Below are positions 35,481-44,386 of a stretch of 50,782 nt of DNA, in pieces. The stretch lies in assembly GCA_017462755.1 (NCBI GenBank), contig JAFTQM010000013.1, positions 1 to 50,782 on the forward strand, given 5' to 3'. The notes under the pieces were generated by a model that made no database searches, was not told where the DNA came from, and saw only the letters and a list, made by a program, of their open reading frames with translations. Origin of the DNA: Lachnospiraceae bacterium. GTDB taxonomy: Bacteria; Bacillota; Clostridia; Lachnospirales; Lachnospiraceae. A program made the position numbers and the translations under genes. Positions within the stretch are counted from its first letter, which is position 1; every line of letters begins with the position of its first letter.

Positions 35481-35499
35481 GTCCAATGGAGCATATATT
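35472..35499 (+). promoter_or_regulatory. Candidate sigma-E promoter of spoIID
   Basis: GCATATT (35472-35478) fits the published sigma-E -35 KMATATT exactly. After 13 nt, CATATATT (35492-35499) fits CATACAHT at seven of eight positions. It lies 32 nt before the spoIID start. SpoIID is a classic sigma-E mother-cell gene in Bacillus, so the match is expected. Confidence 0.6.
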
Positions 35500-35531
35500 G
35501 TATAAAAATTCCGGGGAAAGCAGGTGGCAGT

Positions 35532-38003
35532 ATGAGGGGGAAGTTTGATTGGGAAAAATGGAAGAGCGGTATACTGCTTGGAATCAGTTTGATTTTGATA
35601 ATGGGAATCTTCTTCTATAATATTCTGGGTGGTGCAGGGCGTATCGGTTCAGAAAAAAACGGACAGAGCGGGCAGGAGGAGCCTGCAAAGGACGATACGG
35701 GCGATGAAGCTTCCGAGGGACAAGTGCTTGAGGTGCATGAGGGAAAGGAAGGAATTACACAGAGAGAGGTGCTGCGCCTGTGCAGTGTGCTTGCGTATGA
35801 TAAGGAGGAGCAGGCGGCGTTACCTTTAGCATCGGGCATAGAAAAGACGATTGCAAGAGACGGATATGATGAGGCAATCAATGCCGCGGTAACGAGGGGA
35901 TATATCGAGGTGGAGGAGCTGCATCCGGAGCAAGAGCTGACCTGCGGGGAATTGCGAAGCCTGCTGGTGGCAATATGCACGGCAGAAAAGCTTTCGTATG
36001 CGCAATTGATTGAGAGCCTGCCGGAGCGTCTGAAATCGGTTACGATATCAGACAAGCTATATTTGGAGGAGTTTTTGCATATCTATGAGGTTTTGCTTTC
36101 GTTACAGCCGGAAGCAGAAAGAAAAGCCAAGATTGTATCGCTGTATGTGTTGGGCGTAAAAGACAACGGCGTGCTTTGTGATGGAAAAGGCAGCAGCTAC
36201 GCTTACGGAGAGTGTGCGGACTACACCGCAGTATTTCAGCAATGGCAGGAGAACGAAGCCGAAACGGACAAGACCGGTAATGAGCGCAGAAAAGCGCAGG
36301 GGAACATGGCAGATTACGTTGATGCTACCATCTCGGTGTTAGTCTGTCAGGATGAGTTGCTTTACATCCGAGGACAGGAGCAAACCGACATTACGCTGCC
36401 AAACGTCTGGATTGTGGAGGCGGAAGAGCAGCGAATCAAGGCGTATATTTCCGGCTGGTACAAGGAATATGAGACGAAGCTGCCGCTTTCCGGAGAGCTT
36501 TCTGAGCTGGTGTGTGATTTAAAGCTAAGCGGAGAGCAGATTACGGAGGTAGTTGTCAAATCTGAGGTGATTCAGGGAAAGGTTTTACTGACAACGGGAG
36601 AACAGATAGAGATTGAGGGTTATGGCAGATTGCCGCTAGATGAGAATTTTCGCATATACAAGGTCTATGATGAGCTGGCAATGGAAAGCACCAATCGCAT
36701 TCTGGTCGGGTATTCAATTACGGATTTTGTAGTTGCGGACGGAAAGATTTGCGCCGCGTTGATAAAAGAGCGACTCAAAGCGGATGTCATTCGCGTTGTG
36801 CTTCATACAACGGGGTATGCGTCCCTTTATCACAAAAAGGTAGAATTGACGGCAGACCGGGATTTTATAGTCATACAGGGAGAAACTCAAACAAATTATA
36901 GTGCCGGAGAGGTACTTTCCTTTGATGCCAAGAAGGAATATCAGAAGAATGCGCGAATTATCATTCAGCCGACATCGGAGGAAGGAAAGATTGCGATAAG
37001 CTCCATCAGCAGAACCTGCGGTGTGCCGGCATATCGCGGCAGTATTGAACTGGTGGCGACGGCAGAGGGACTGCTGGTAATCAATGAGCTGTCATTAGAG
37101 GAATACCTGTATGCGGTCATTCCGAGTGAAATGCCTACCTCCTATGGTGCCGAGTCCCTCAAGGTGCAGGCGGTATGTGCCAGAAGCTATGCCTATAACC
37201 AGCTGGTTGCAAGCCGCTACCGCGAATATGGAGCGCATGTGGATGACAGCGTCAATTCGCAGGTGTATAACAACGTGGCGGAAAATGAAGCTTCGATTCA
37301 GGCAGTGAAGGAGACCTACGGTATCGTGGCGGCTTATCAGGGAAATGTCGTGACTGCTTACTATTTTTCGACCTCCTGCGGGCATACGGCAAGCTATGAG
37401 GAGGTTTGGGAAAGCACGAAGTCCATTGCATATCTGAGCGGCTGTATGCAGGACGAAACGCAGGCGACACCGGATTTTAGTGAGGAGGAAGTGTTTCGTG
37501 AATTTATTACCACGACGGATGCCAAAACCTATGATTCCAAATATTCGTGGTATCGCTGGCAGGTAACGGTACCGGCAGAGCAGATTGCGGCAGCGGCAGG
37601 CTTGGAGAAGTTAAAGCAGCTGGAAGTAACGAAGCGGGGAACGAGCGGAATTGCATTAGAGGTAACGTTAGCAGGCACAAAGTCCGGAAGTCCGGAAGAG
37701 ATAGAGAAAATAGTATCCTACCAGAGTGCGATTCGTAAGCTGTTAGCTCCGAAAAAGCAGGAAATTACCAAGCAGGACGGAAGCGTTACCAATGGAATGT
37801 CCCTGCTTCCGAGTGCTTTTTTTGTCATGGATGAAGTAAAAAAGGACGGCAAGCTGACGGCGGTAACGCTGTATGGCGGCGGATACGGTCATGGTACCGG
37901 CATGAGCCAAAACGGCGTGAAGGCGATGGCAGACCTCGGAAAGGCGTATGAGGAAATTTTAAAGCATTATTACCGGGGAATTGAGCTGGTATTTCTTTAT
38001 TAG
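35532..38003 (+). CDS. spoIID: SpoIID/LytB-domain protein, unusually long
   Basis: Lytic transglycosylase-type protein that cuts denuded glycan strands during spore engulfment (823 aa, against about 340 in Bacillus). One membrane anchor lies at about residues 12-32. The SpoIID domain starts near residue 470. LSLEEYLYAVIPSEMPTSYG holds Glu533, matching the catalytic Glu of the family. KVQAVCARSYAYNQL, TSCGHTASYEEVW and the C-terminal GYGHGTGMSQNGVKAMA follow. The first 450 residues are an extracytoplasmic region I cannot assign. AAGCAGGTGG lies upstream of the ATG. The stop codon overlaps the facing yihY stop. The 3-kb context with spoVA genes supports a sporulation role. Confidence 0.85.
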   Translation: MRGKFDWEKWKSGILLGISLILIMGIFFYNILGGAGRIGSEKNGQSGQEEPAKDDTGDEASEGQVLEVHEGKEGITQREVLRLCSVLAYDKEEQAALPLASGIEKTIARDGYDEAINAAVTRGYIEVEELHPEQELTCGELRSLLVAICTAEKLSYAQLIESLPERLKSVTISDKLYLEEFLHIYEVLLSLQPEAERKAKIVSLYVLGVKDNGVLCDGKGSSYAYGECADYTAVFQQWQENEAETDKTGNERRKAQGNMADYVDATISVLVCQDELLYIRGQEQTDITLPNVWIVEAEEQRIKAYISGWYKEYETKLPLSGELSELVCDLKLSGEQITEVVVKSEVIQGKVLLTTGEQIEIEGYGRLPLDENFRIYKVYDELAMESTNRILVGYSITDFVVADGKICAALIKERLKADVIRVVLHTTGYASLYHKKVELTADRDFIVIQGETQTNYSAGEVLSFDAKKEYQKNARIIIQPTSEEGKIAISSISRTCGVPAYRGSIELVATAEGLLVINELSLEEYLYAVIPSEMPTSYGAESLKVQAVCARSYAYNQLVASRYREYGAHVDDSVNSQVYNNVAENEASIQAVKETYGIVAAYQGNVVTAYYFSTSCGHTASYEEVWESTKSIAYLSGCMQDETQATPDFSEEEVFREFITTTDAKTYDSKYSWYRWQVTVPAEQIAAAAGLEKLKQLEVTKRGTSGIALEVTLAGTKSGSPEEIEKIVSYQSAIRKLLAPKKQEITKQDGSVTNGMSLLPSAFFVMDEVKKDGKLTAVTLYGGGYGHGTGMSQNGVKAMADLGKAYEEILKHYYRGIELVFLY

Positions 38004-38887
38004 TCCGGTGTGTTCTCTGCTTTGCTGCGGCGTTTTTTTAGGGTCTGCAGCAGGGAGCGAGCCGCCTGATGTATGGTTGGATTGGCAAAAACCTGATTGA
38101 CCTCGGCACCGATGAACATGATGTACATACAGGCATAGACCCAAATCATGCAGAGCACGATGGCGGTCAGGCTGCCGTAGGTGGCATTGTAGTTAGCAAT
38201 GTGGTCGATATAGTAGGAGTACAGGTACGAAAAACCAAGCCAACCCGCAGAAGTCAGAATAGCGCCCGGAAGCTCAGCAAAAAAGCTGGATTTTCGCTCC
38301 GGAATCAGCAGGTACATCAGAGTGAAAAATAAAACCATCAATCCCAAACCGACAAGCGTACGGATGCTGATGATGAGCAGCGCCATTTCGCTAAGGAACG
38401 GGAAGTGCTGTATCAGTCGCAGAGAGAGCTGGTTACCGAAAACGAAGATAACCAGTACGGCGACGATGAGCAGGGCAAATAGCAGGGTATAAAGGGTGGA
38501 CCAGATGCGGGCAACCAGAAAGTTTCGCCGGGTATTGGTAATATAAATGGAGTTGAGTCCGCGTACAATCGCCAAAAAGCCCTTGGAGGAGGTCCAGAGG
38601 GCGGTAATTGCGGTAATTGAAAGTACGGCACCACCGGACATTTCGAGAAGCTCGGACATCAGACTGGAAAGGAAGGTGCTGATGTGCTGCGGAAAGAGTC
38701 CGGTAAAGCTGCCCTGAAGCTCGGTAAGAGGGATGGGCAGGTAATTTAATAAGGTAAGCAAAAAAATAGCAAACGGAAAGAAAGAGATGATTAGAAAAAA
38801 GGCTGCCTGTGCAGAAAAGGCGCTGACATAATCATCTCTTAATTTTTTAGAAAATGCCCGGATTAAGCGGATAATGGATACAAGCAT
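38000..38887 (-). CDS. YihY/UPF0761 family membrane protein
   Basis: A 295-residue integral membrane protein with about six helices, of the family once misnamed ribonuclease BN. FSAQAAFFLIISFFPFAIFL, ALWTSSKGFLAIVRGLN, and GSLTAIVLCMIWVYACMYIM are typical. The molecular function is unknown; family members are linked to envelope integrity. The ATG at 38887 has GGAGTG upstream and lies about 40 nt after a TATAAT box, so longer frames starting at 39079 are rejected. It converges on spoIID with a 3-nt overlap of stop codons. Confidence 0.88.
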   Translation of the reverse strand: MLVSIIRLIRAFSKKLRDDYVSAFSAQAAFFLIISFFPFAIFLLTLLNYLPIPLTELQGSFTGLFPQHISTFLSSLMSELLEMSGGAVLSITAITALWTSSKGFLAIVRGLNSIYITNTRRNFLVARIWSTLYTLLFALLIVAVLVIFVFGNQLSLRLIQHFPFLSEMALLIISIRTLVGLGLMVLFFTLMYLLIPERKSSFFAELPGAILTSAGWLGFSYLYSYYIDHIANYNATYGSLTAIVLCMIWVYACMYIMFIGAEVNQVFANPTIHQAARSLLQTLKKRRSKAENTPD

Positions 38888-38924
38888 ACGGTCACTCCGT
38901 TTCTGAAATAATTTTCTAAATGGT

Positions 38925-38953
38925 ATTATAGCAGAAACCGTTTGCTTTATCCA
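38925..38953 (-). promoter_or_regulatory. Promoter of yihY
   Basis: On the minus strand TATAAT (38925-38930) is preceded 17 nt upstream by TGGATA (38948-38953), a weak -35. It touches the candidate sigma-G promoter of spoVAD. Confidence 0.5.
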
Positions 38954-38954
38954 G

Positions 38955-38984
38955 TGAATAATCCGGCGTGTTCCGGAGATATTA
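38955..38984 (+). promoter_or_regulatory. Candidate sigma-G promoter of spoVAD
   Basis: TGAATA (38955-38960) and, after 17 nt, GATATTA (38978-38984) resemble the sigma-G pattern GHATR and CATnnTA, differing at the first base of the -10. spoVA genes are sigma-G dependent in Bacillus. It lies 54 nt before the start. Confidence 0.45.
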
Positions 38985-39038
38985 AGGTCATAGAATGGAG
39001 AAAAACGCGAGAGAGCGTGCTCAGAAATGAGGTACATT

Positions 39039-40070
39039 ATGGAAGAAAATGAGAAGCGTATGGTGGGAAAGCAAAGCATCTGCTTTCAGAACAAAGTATA
39101 TGTGCGTGGAATTGCAAGTGTCGTAGGAAAGCTGGAGGGCGACGGGCCGTTGGGGGCGTATTTTGATATTGTGGAAGAGGACCCGATGTTTGGCGGCAAG
39201 ACCTGGGAAGAAGCGGAGAGCAAAATGCAGCAGCTGGCGGCAGAGCATGCCATCAATGATGCGGGGCTGAAGAAGGATCAAATTCGGGTGCTCGCCGGTG
39301 GAGATTTGCTGGGGCAGCTGATTGCAACGACGTTTGGAATCGAAACTCTGCAGATTCCGTTTTTGGGATTGTACGGTGCCTGCTCAACGATGGGAGAAGC
39401 TCTGTTAGTGACATCACTACTGGTGGACGGCGGGTATGCGGTGCATGCAGAAGCGATTACCTCCAGTCATTTTGCCGGCTCGGAGAAGCAGTTTCGTTTT
39501 CCGCTGGCGTATGGAAATCAGAGACCGATGGCAGCGACGTGGACGGTAACCGGAAGCGGTGCGGTGGTGCTTTCTGCAAAGCGAAAGGGCTATGATGTGA
39601 TTGTGAGCGCTGCGACAATCGGCAGGGTGGTTGATTATGGCGTGAAGGATTCGATGAATATGGGGGCATGCATGGCCCCGGCTGCATGCGACACCATTTG
39701 CAGGCATTTTGAGGATTTCGGATGTCAGCCGGAGGATTATGATGCGATTGTGACCGGAGATTTGGGCGTTGTGGGAAAAGAGATTCTTCTGGCGCTCGTG
39801 AAGGAGAAGGGCTATGACATCAGTAAGCAGCATATGGATTGCGGAGTGGAGATTTACGACTCGGCAAGGCAGGGAACGGATTCCGGCGGTAGCGGCTGTG
39901 GCTGTGCGGCAGTGACGCTGACAGGCTATCTGATGCGAAAGCTTTCGGAAGGAAGTCTGCAGAAAATTCTGTTTGTACCGACCGGAGCACTGCTTTCGAC
40001 GGTGAGCTTCAACGAGGGAAACAGTGTGCCGGGAATTGCTCATGCAGTAGTATTGGAGCACATTCGCTAG
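39039..40070 (+). CDS. spoVAD: Stage V sporulation protein AD
   Basis: Part of the SpoVA channel that moves dipicolinic acid into the spore and out at germination; AD is the soluble DPA-binding subunit (343 aa, thiolase-like fold). Family marks are VYVRGIASVVGKLEGDGPLG, LYGACSTMGEALL, SSHFAGSEKQFRFPLAYGNQ and DSGGSGCGCAAVTL. The start at 39039 has GAGGT upstream; the earlier ATG at 39027 overlaps that site. spoVAE follows 13 nt later. The usual partner spoVAC is not upstream; yihY on the other strand is there instead. Confidence 0.96.
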   Translation: MEENEKRMVGKQSICFQNKVYVRGIASVVGKLEGDGPLGAYFDIVEEDPMFGGKTWEEAESKMQQLAAEHAINDAGLKKDQIRVLAGGDLLGQLIATTFGIETLQIPFLGLYGACSTMGEALLVTSLLVDGGYAVHAEAITSSHFAGSEKQFRFPLAYGNQRPMAATWTVTGSGAVVLSAKRKGYDVIVSAATIGRVVDYGVKDSMNMGACMAPAACDTICRHFEDFGCQPEDYDAIVTGDLGVVGKEILLALVKEKGYDISKQHMDCGVEIYDSARQGTDSGGSGCGCAAVTLTGYLMRKLSEGSLQKILFVPTGALLSTVSFNEGNSVPGIAHAVVLEHIR

Positions 40071-40083
40071 AAAGGAAAAAGAG

Positions 40084-40443
40084 ATGGATTATTTGATAGC
40101 GTTTTTGGTCGGAGGCGCAATCTGTGCAGGGGTACAGATTCTGATGGATGTAACGAAGCTGTTGCCGGGAAGAATCATGGTATTGCTTCTGTGCATTGGC
40201 TGCATACTGAGTGCGGTGGGGATTTATCAGCCGTTTGCAGACTGGGCAGGAGCGGGAGCGACGGTTCCGCTGTCCGGCTTTGGCAACACATTGTTTCAGG
40301 CGGTAAAGAAAGCAGTAGATGAGGAAGGCTTTATCGGATTGTTCAAAGGAGGGTTACAGGGCGCCGCGGTAGGTATTTCGGGAGCCTTGCTGTTCGGCTA
40401 TTTTGCGGCAATTTTATTCCGTTCCAGAATGAAAAAATCATAA
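40084..40443 (+). CDS. spoVAE: Stage V sporulation protein AE (AEb type)
   Basis: A small membrane subunit of the SpoVA dipicolinate channel (119 aa). Four hydrophobic segments are visible, with the family sequences GGAICAGVQILMDVTKLLPG, PLSGFGNTLFQAVKKAV and GFIGLFKGGLQGAAVGISGA. GAAAGGAAAAAGAG precedes the ATG. It is the last gene of a two-gene unit with spoVAD and ends at a strong terminator. The sequence and partner make the assignment firm. Confidence 0.95.
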   Translation: MDYLIAFLVGGAICAGVQILMDVTKLLPGRIMVLLLCIGCILSAVGIYQPFADWAGAGATVPLSGFGNTLFQAVKKAVDEEGFIGLFKGGLQGAAVGISGALLFGYFAAILFRSRMKKS

Positions 40444-40445
40444 AG

Positions 40446-40498
40446 AAAAAGAGGGTATCCTTTGAGTCAGCAACGGACGGAAAGGCTACCCTCTTTTT
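40446..40498. terminator. Bidirectional terminator between spoVAE and the PBP gene
   Basis: AAAAAGAGGGTA (40446-40457) pairs with TACCCTCTTTTT (near 40487-40498), with CCTTT/AAAGG extending the stem. Both strands end in T-runs. Confidence 0.92.
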
Positions 40499-40517
40499 GA
40501 TGCAAACTATTTTATTT

Positions 40518-43379
40518 TTAGTGAATTGAGAATTCCGGCAGGAGCGGCAGGGTATTGGTATCCGGAAGTGGCGGTAAGCTGCCGTTTTCCGGCAATGCCG
40601 GTAAATCCTCCGGATAAATCGGCGGTTCCGGTGTCGGTGTGTTTTCCGGCAACATCGTTTCTGCGGTATGCAGCGTACATACGGAGGCTGCCTCACCGGT
40701 AGGAAGAATATTCGGAGTATCCCAGGTTTCGGAGGTTTCCTCTTTGACAAGGAATACCTTTTCTTCGATTTGTTCTGCCGGACAATACAGGCTGGCAATC
40801 TGACCGGACTCCTTACAGATGGAAACCTTTACATGACAGGTACATTTTTCGGTCGGTACTGTACCCTTTGCAAAGTACTCGGAACGAACCGTATCCATCT
40901 GGTCACACAGACCGGATACTGCAAGGTTACCGCATTTGGTACAAATGGTCGCGGTTATGATGGAATCCGGCATGGTAAACTCAACCGAATCCAGCTCCTT
41001 GACGATATGAATCTGCTCCATAATCTTTCGCCAGATATACTGATGATAATTCTTATCAATCTGAGAGAGGTTGTTGTCATAACCGGTCCAGATGGAGGCA
41101 GTATAGTAAGGCGTGTAGCCGGCAAACCAAAGGTCGGTATAGTCATGGGTCGTACCGGTCTTTCCGGCAATCGGCATACCATAAACACGATCCTTTAAAT
41201 CCTTTACGAGAGCCTTGTATTCTTCGCTTTCTGCGGCCTGTTCCTTGGTCAGATTCAGCTTTTTAAGCGCATATGTCTCTGCATAGCCGGTAAGCTCGGA
41301 AGCGCTGAAGGCAAGACGATAACCGGTACCGAGTACGGTCGTATCGACCATGGCATCGGTCAGCAGGTAAGCCGTAGAGGTCTTGATTACCTGCGTTGCA
41401 GCGGAGTCGTTTGAAAGAATGATATTTCCGTTATGGTCTACGACCTTGGTATAGAATACCGGAGGGTTGTAGATACCGCTGTTTGCAATGGTAGCGTAGG
41501 CTGCAGTCAGCTCAAGATTAGTAACACCATCGGTCAGACCGCCGAGTGCCAGCGGAATACCGATATCCGTATAGGTTTTGCCGTTTTCGGCGGTACGGGA
41601 ATCTACCAGTGTGGTAAAGCCGAGCTTCTTTAAATAGTCGAAAGCAACCTGTGGTGTTACCTCCTCCATGATACGGCAGGCAATGACGTTCATGGAATGA
41701 TAGATGGCACGGCGGATAGAAGTAAAGCCCTCGTATACCTCGCCGTTCCAGTTGCTAACCTTTGTTTCGGTACCCGGATACATATACAGGGAGTCATCGG
41801 CAACGGTAGCCAGTGTCATACCGGCGGTATCCAGTGCAGGAAGGAACGATGCAAGCACCTTAAAGGTCGAACCTACCTGACGCAGTGTAGTCGTGGCACG
41901 GTTTAGGGTAAGACTTCCTTCCTTCTCGCCGCGGCCGCCGTAAATGGCTACGACACGACCGGTCTGCTGATCCATGATGACCAGCGAGGACTGCGGCTGC
42001 AGGGTATAGATGCGTCCCTTTTCTGCGGCAATGCTGTCACCTTCCTCCATTACGGATTCGATAAAAGCATCAATCAGCTCGTTCAGCTTGTCAGGGTCTG
42101 TCGTGTAACGGCTGATACCCTTGTGATTGCGCTTGTAATTCTCGTGGTAAAAATGCAGCTCGGAATCATCATAATCGCTGTAATAATTGAGAATATGTCC
42201 GAGCTGGTAGTGCTCCTGTGTTTCATCCGGCTTCAGGATGGAAACGGCGTAATCCGGTGTCAGCTCATAGAAGGAACCGGTTTCGTTTCCAAGACCCGGG
42301 AAATTGGTTTCGTCGCAATATACCGCATCGACGATTTCCTGAATCTCCTTGTCCTGAGTTGTGTAGATGTCCAGACCGCCGGAGTAGAGCAAATCCTCTG
42401 CCTGCTCTGCCGTATAGCCCGCCACATCCATCAAATCCTCCAGAACCTGGCGGATTACTTCGTCGTTAAAATAGGAATAATAAGTTTCAGTACTGTTCTC
42501 TGCGGCGTAATTTTTAATACGCGCATAAACCTCATCATTGACCGCTTCGTCGTATTCCTCCTGCGTGCACCAGCCAAGCTCCAGCATCGTGTTTAGACAT
42601 GCCTGACGGCGCTCTGCGTTAGTTTCCGGGAAATTAATCGGATTACAGCGCACCGGAGAAAGTGCAATGGCTGCAATCACGGCAGCCTCGGAGAGTGTCA
42701 GCTCCGCTACATCCTTGCCAAAATAGTTGTTGGCAGCCATCTGTACACCGAAGGAACGGTTACCGAGGTTGATGTTGTTCATATATGCCATCAGAATCTC
42801 GTCCTTGGTGTAGTAGTTTTCCAACTGAATCGCCAAGAACTGCTCCTGTATCTTACGAGTAATTTTGTCGATGGCCTCCGGCTCGTTACCGTAATTGAAT
42901 ACGCGGATTTTTAAGAGCTGCTGGGTAATGGTACTACCACCGAAGCCAAGCAGGTCACCCGAACTGATACCGGATACAACGGCACGCAGAATACCCTGCA
43001 TATCAATACCGTCGTGCTCATAAAAACGCTTATCCTCCAAGGCAACAAAGCAGTCCTTTACGACCTTTGGCACCTGTTCGGAGGTGACGAGAATACGGTT
43101 GGATTCAACACCGACAACCGTACCGGATACCGAACCGTCACTATAATAGATGTGTGTCGTAAATTTCTCTGGGTCGATATTAATCTGAGACAAATCCGGT
43201 GCATTTTCAATCATACCCTTGACACCACCGTAGACTGCCATGCAGCCGATGATGCCGATAACAACGACGCTGACCATAGCCAGCGTGAACAGCATAATGC
43301 GAACCTTGGATACCATTCGTTTGGAATAGGATTTGACCTCATGCTGTTTTTTGATAATCCCTTTTTTGCTAAAATCCAT
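40518..43379 (-). CDS. Class A penicillin-binding protein (transglycosylase/transpeptidase)
   Basis: Bifunctional peptidoglycan synthase (953 aa) with one N-terminal membrane anchor (about 28-52). The GT51 domain shows EDKRFYEHDGID and GGSTITQQLLK. The transpeptidase has STFK, SMN in IYHSMNVIACR, and KTG in AGKTGTTHDYTDLWFAGYTP. Between the domains is a longish linker. After the transpeptidase come about 130 residues with six cysteines (CTKCGNLAVSGLC, then CTCHVKVSICKESG) and a Pro-rich tail. Such a tail occurs in clostridial PBP1a. CGGAGG precedes the ATG. It follows yigZ by 48 nt on the same strand. Confidence 0.95.
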   Translation of the reverse strand: MDFSKKGIIKKQHEVKSYSKRMVSKVRIMLFTLAMVSVVVIGIIGCMAVYGGVKGMIENAPDLSQINIDPEKFTTHIYYSDGSVSGTVVGVESNRILVTSEQVPKVVKDCFVALEDKRFYEHDGIDMQGILRAVVSGISSGDLLGFGGSTITQQLLKIRVFNYGNEPEAIDKITRKIQEQFLAIQLENYYTKDEILMAYMNNINLGNRSFGVQMAANNYFGKDVAELTLSEAAVIAAIALSPVRCNPINFPETNAERRQACLNTMLELGWCTQEEYDEAVNDEVYARIKNYAAENSTETYYSYFNDEVIRQVLEDLMDVAGYTAEQAEDLLYSGGLDIYTTQDKEIQEIVDAVYCDETNFPGLGNETGSFYELTPDYAVSILKPDETQEHYQLGHILNYYSDYDDSELHFYHENYKRNHKGISRYTTDPDKLNELIDAFIESVMEEGDSIAAEKGRIYTLQPQSSLVIMDQQTGRVVAIYGGRGEKEGSLTLNRATTTLRQVGSTFKVLASFLPALDTAGMTLATVADDSLYMYPGTETKVSNWNGEVYEGFTSIRRAIYHSMNVIACRIMEEVTPQVAFDYLKKLGFTTLVDSRTAENGKTYTDIGIPLALGGLTDGVTNLELTAAYATIANSGIYNPPVFYTKVVDHNGNIILSNDSAATQVIKTSTAYLLTDAMVDTTVLGTGYRLAFSASELTGYAETYALKKLNLTKEQAAESEEYKALVKDLKDRVYGMPIAGKTGTTHDYTDLWFAGYTPYYTASIWTGYDNNLSQIDKNYHQYIWRKIMEQIHIVKELDSVEFTMPDSIITATICTKCGNLAVSGLCDQMDTVRSEYFAKGTVPTEKCTCHVKVSICKESGQIASLYCPAEQIEEKVFLVKEETSETWDTPNILPTGEAASVCTLHTAETMLPENTPTPEPPIYPEDLPALPENGSLPPLPDTNTLPLLPEFSIH

Positions 43380-43427
43380 ATGTGGGTAATCCTCCGTTAT
43401 AAAATGAAAGCAGGGCGGTCGTAAGTA

Positions 43428-44087
43428 TCAATCCTCGAACAGCAGAAGCTCGCCATCGAGTATCGTATACCAGCTGGCATCACCCGGAGTGATAACCGCC
43501 CTTCCGTTGGTCGCTTCGGTCAGCTTTGCGGTAAAAGCCGCTTCCTCTGCCGGCGCTACAAAGAGTGTAACCGTGACGGTGTCGGTATATTCCGAGGAAA
43601 GAATGGAGATTCCCATTTGTCCTGCGATATACTGCAGCTTACCGATGCCGGTATAATCCGTATGAACGGTCAGACTGCGCCCATAGTTCTTTTCGATAAT
43701 GGTACACTGGGAAAGCCCTTCCTTGACTGCTCCCTGATATGCCCGCACCAGTCCGCCGGTGCCAAGCAGGGTGCCGCCGAAATAGCGGGTAACCACGACT
43801 GCGGTGTTGTGAATATCTTCACCGAGCAGGACATCTAACATCGGGCGACCGGCGGTCTGATGCGGCTCGCCGTCGTCGCTGCAGCGTGCCAGCTCATGAT
43901 TTCTGCCAACCGTATAGGCAGAGCAGTTGTGCGTGGCATCCCAGTATTTCTTTTTCATTTGTTCAATAAAGGCAAGTGCCTCGTCCTCTGTTTTGACAGG
44001 GATAACCGTAGCGATAAAGCGAGATTTCTTTTCGACGATTTCCCCGACACCGCCGGTGTGGACGGTTTTATAGCCTGTATGTTCCAT
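43428..44087 (-). CDS. yigZ: YigZ/IMPACT (UPF0029) family protein
   Basis: A 219-residue protein of the YigZ/IMPACT family. The family sequences KKSRFIATVIPVKTEDEALAF, CSDDGEPHQTAGRPMLDVL and VVVTRYFGGTLLGTGGLVRAY are plain, followed by a C-terminal EF-G-domain-V-like fold. The bacterial role is not settled; the eukaryotic relative affects translation control. The start at 44087 has GGAG eight bases upstream. A good promoter lies directly before it, and the PBP gene follows 48 nt later. Confidence 0.93.
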   Translation of the reverse strand: MEHTGYKTVHTGGVGEIVEKKSRFIATVIPVKTEDEALAFIEQMKKKYWDATHNCSAYTVGRNHELARCSDDGEPHQTAGRPMLDVLLGEDIHNTAVVVTRYFGGTLLGTGGLVRAYQGAVKEGLSQCTIIEKNYGRSLTVHTDYTGIGKLQYIAGQMGISILSSEYTDTVTVTLFVAPAEEAAFTAKLTEATNGRAVITPGDASWYTILDGELLLFED

Positions 44088-44088
44088 T
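44060..44088 (-). other. Ribosome site deciding the yigZ start
   Basis: The minus-strand context reads TGGAGACAGCAA before the ATG at 44087. The alternative ATG at 44117 has no such site, so the shorter protein is preferred. Confidence 0.5.
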
Positions 44089-44159
44089 TGCTGTCTCCAT
44101 TGATGTTTGCTTGACAAAACGTCAGCATTCCGATACTATTACAGTAATTACCGGCTATT

Positions 44160-44188
44160 ATTATAACAAGTTTTTGTGGCAGATGCAA
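44160..44188 (-). promoter_or_regulatory. Promoter of yigZ
   Basis: On the minus strand TTGCAT (44183-44188), a 17-nt spacer and TATAAT (44160-44165). It lies just beyond the end of the DUF4250 gene. Confidence 0.85.
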
Positions 44189-44200
44189 CTTTTCGAATGG

Positions 44201-44374
44201 CTAAACAAAGCAGTTTTTAGATGCATCGTACTCATAATTGATGGTGCGCATTTTTTCGATTAGTTCCGCTTCGTCAAGCGCAAGGTCTTCGCAAAGGGCA
44301 GACAGAGACGGATAGAAGTCGCGCAGCTTCATATTCAAAAAGCTTAAAAGCATGACCGGGTCAGATGGTATCAT
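44201..44374 (-). CDS. DUF4250-family small protein
   Basis: A 57-residue protein beginning IPSDPVMLLSFLNMKLRDFY and continuing with a helix-rich segment that ends YEYDASKNCFV. The opening motif and length match DUF4250 proteins of clostridia, whose function is unknown. GGAG lies before the ATG at 44374. The longer frame from 44482 would translate through the leader hairpins and is rejected. Its 5' leader of more than 150 nt contains three strong hairpins. It is probably transcribed separately from yigZ. Confidence 0.85.
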   Translation of the reverse strand: MIPSDPVMLLSFLNMKLRDFYPSLSALCEDLALDEAELIEKMRTINYEYDASKNCFV

Positions 44375-44386
44375 AAAATCTCCATT

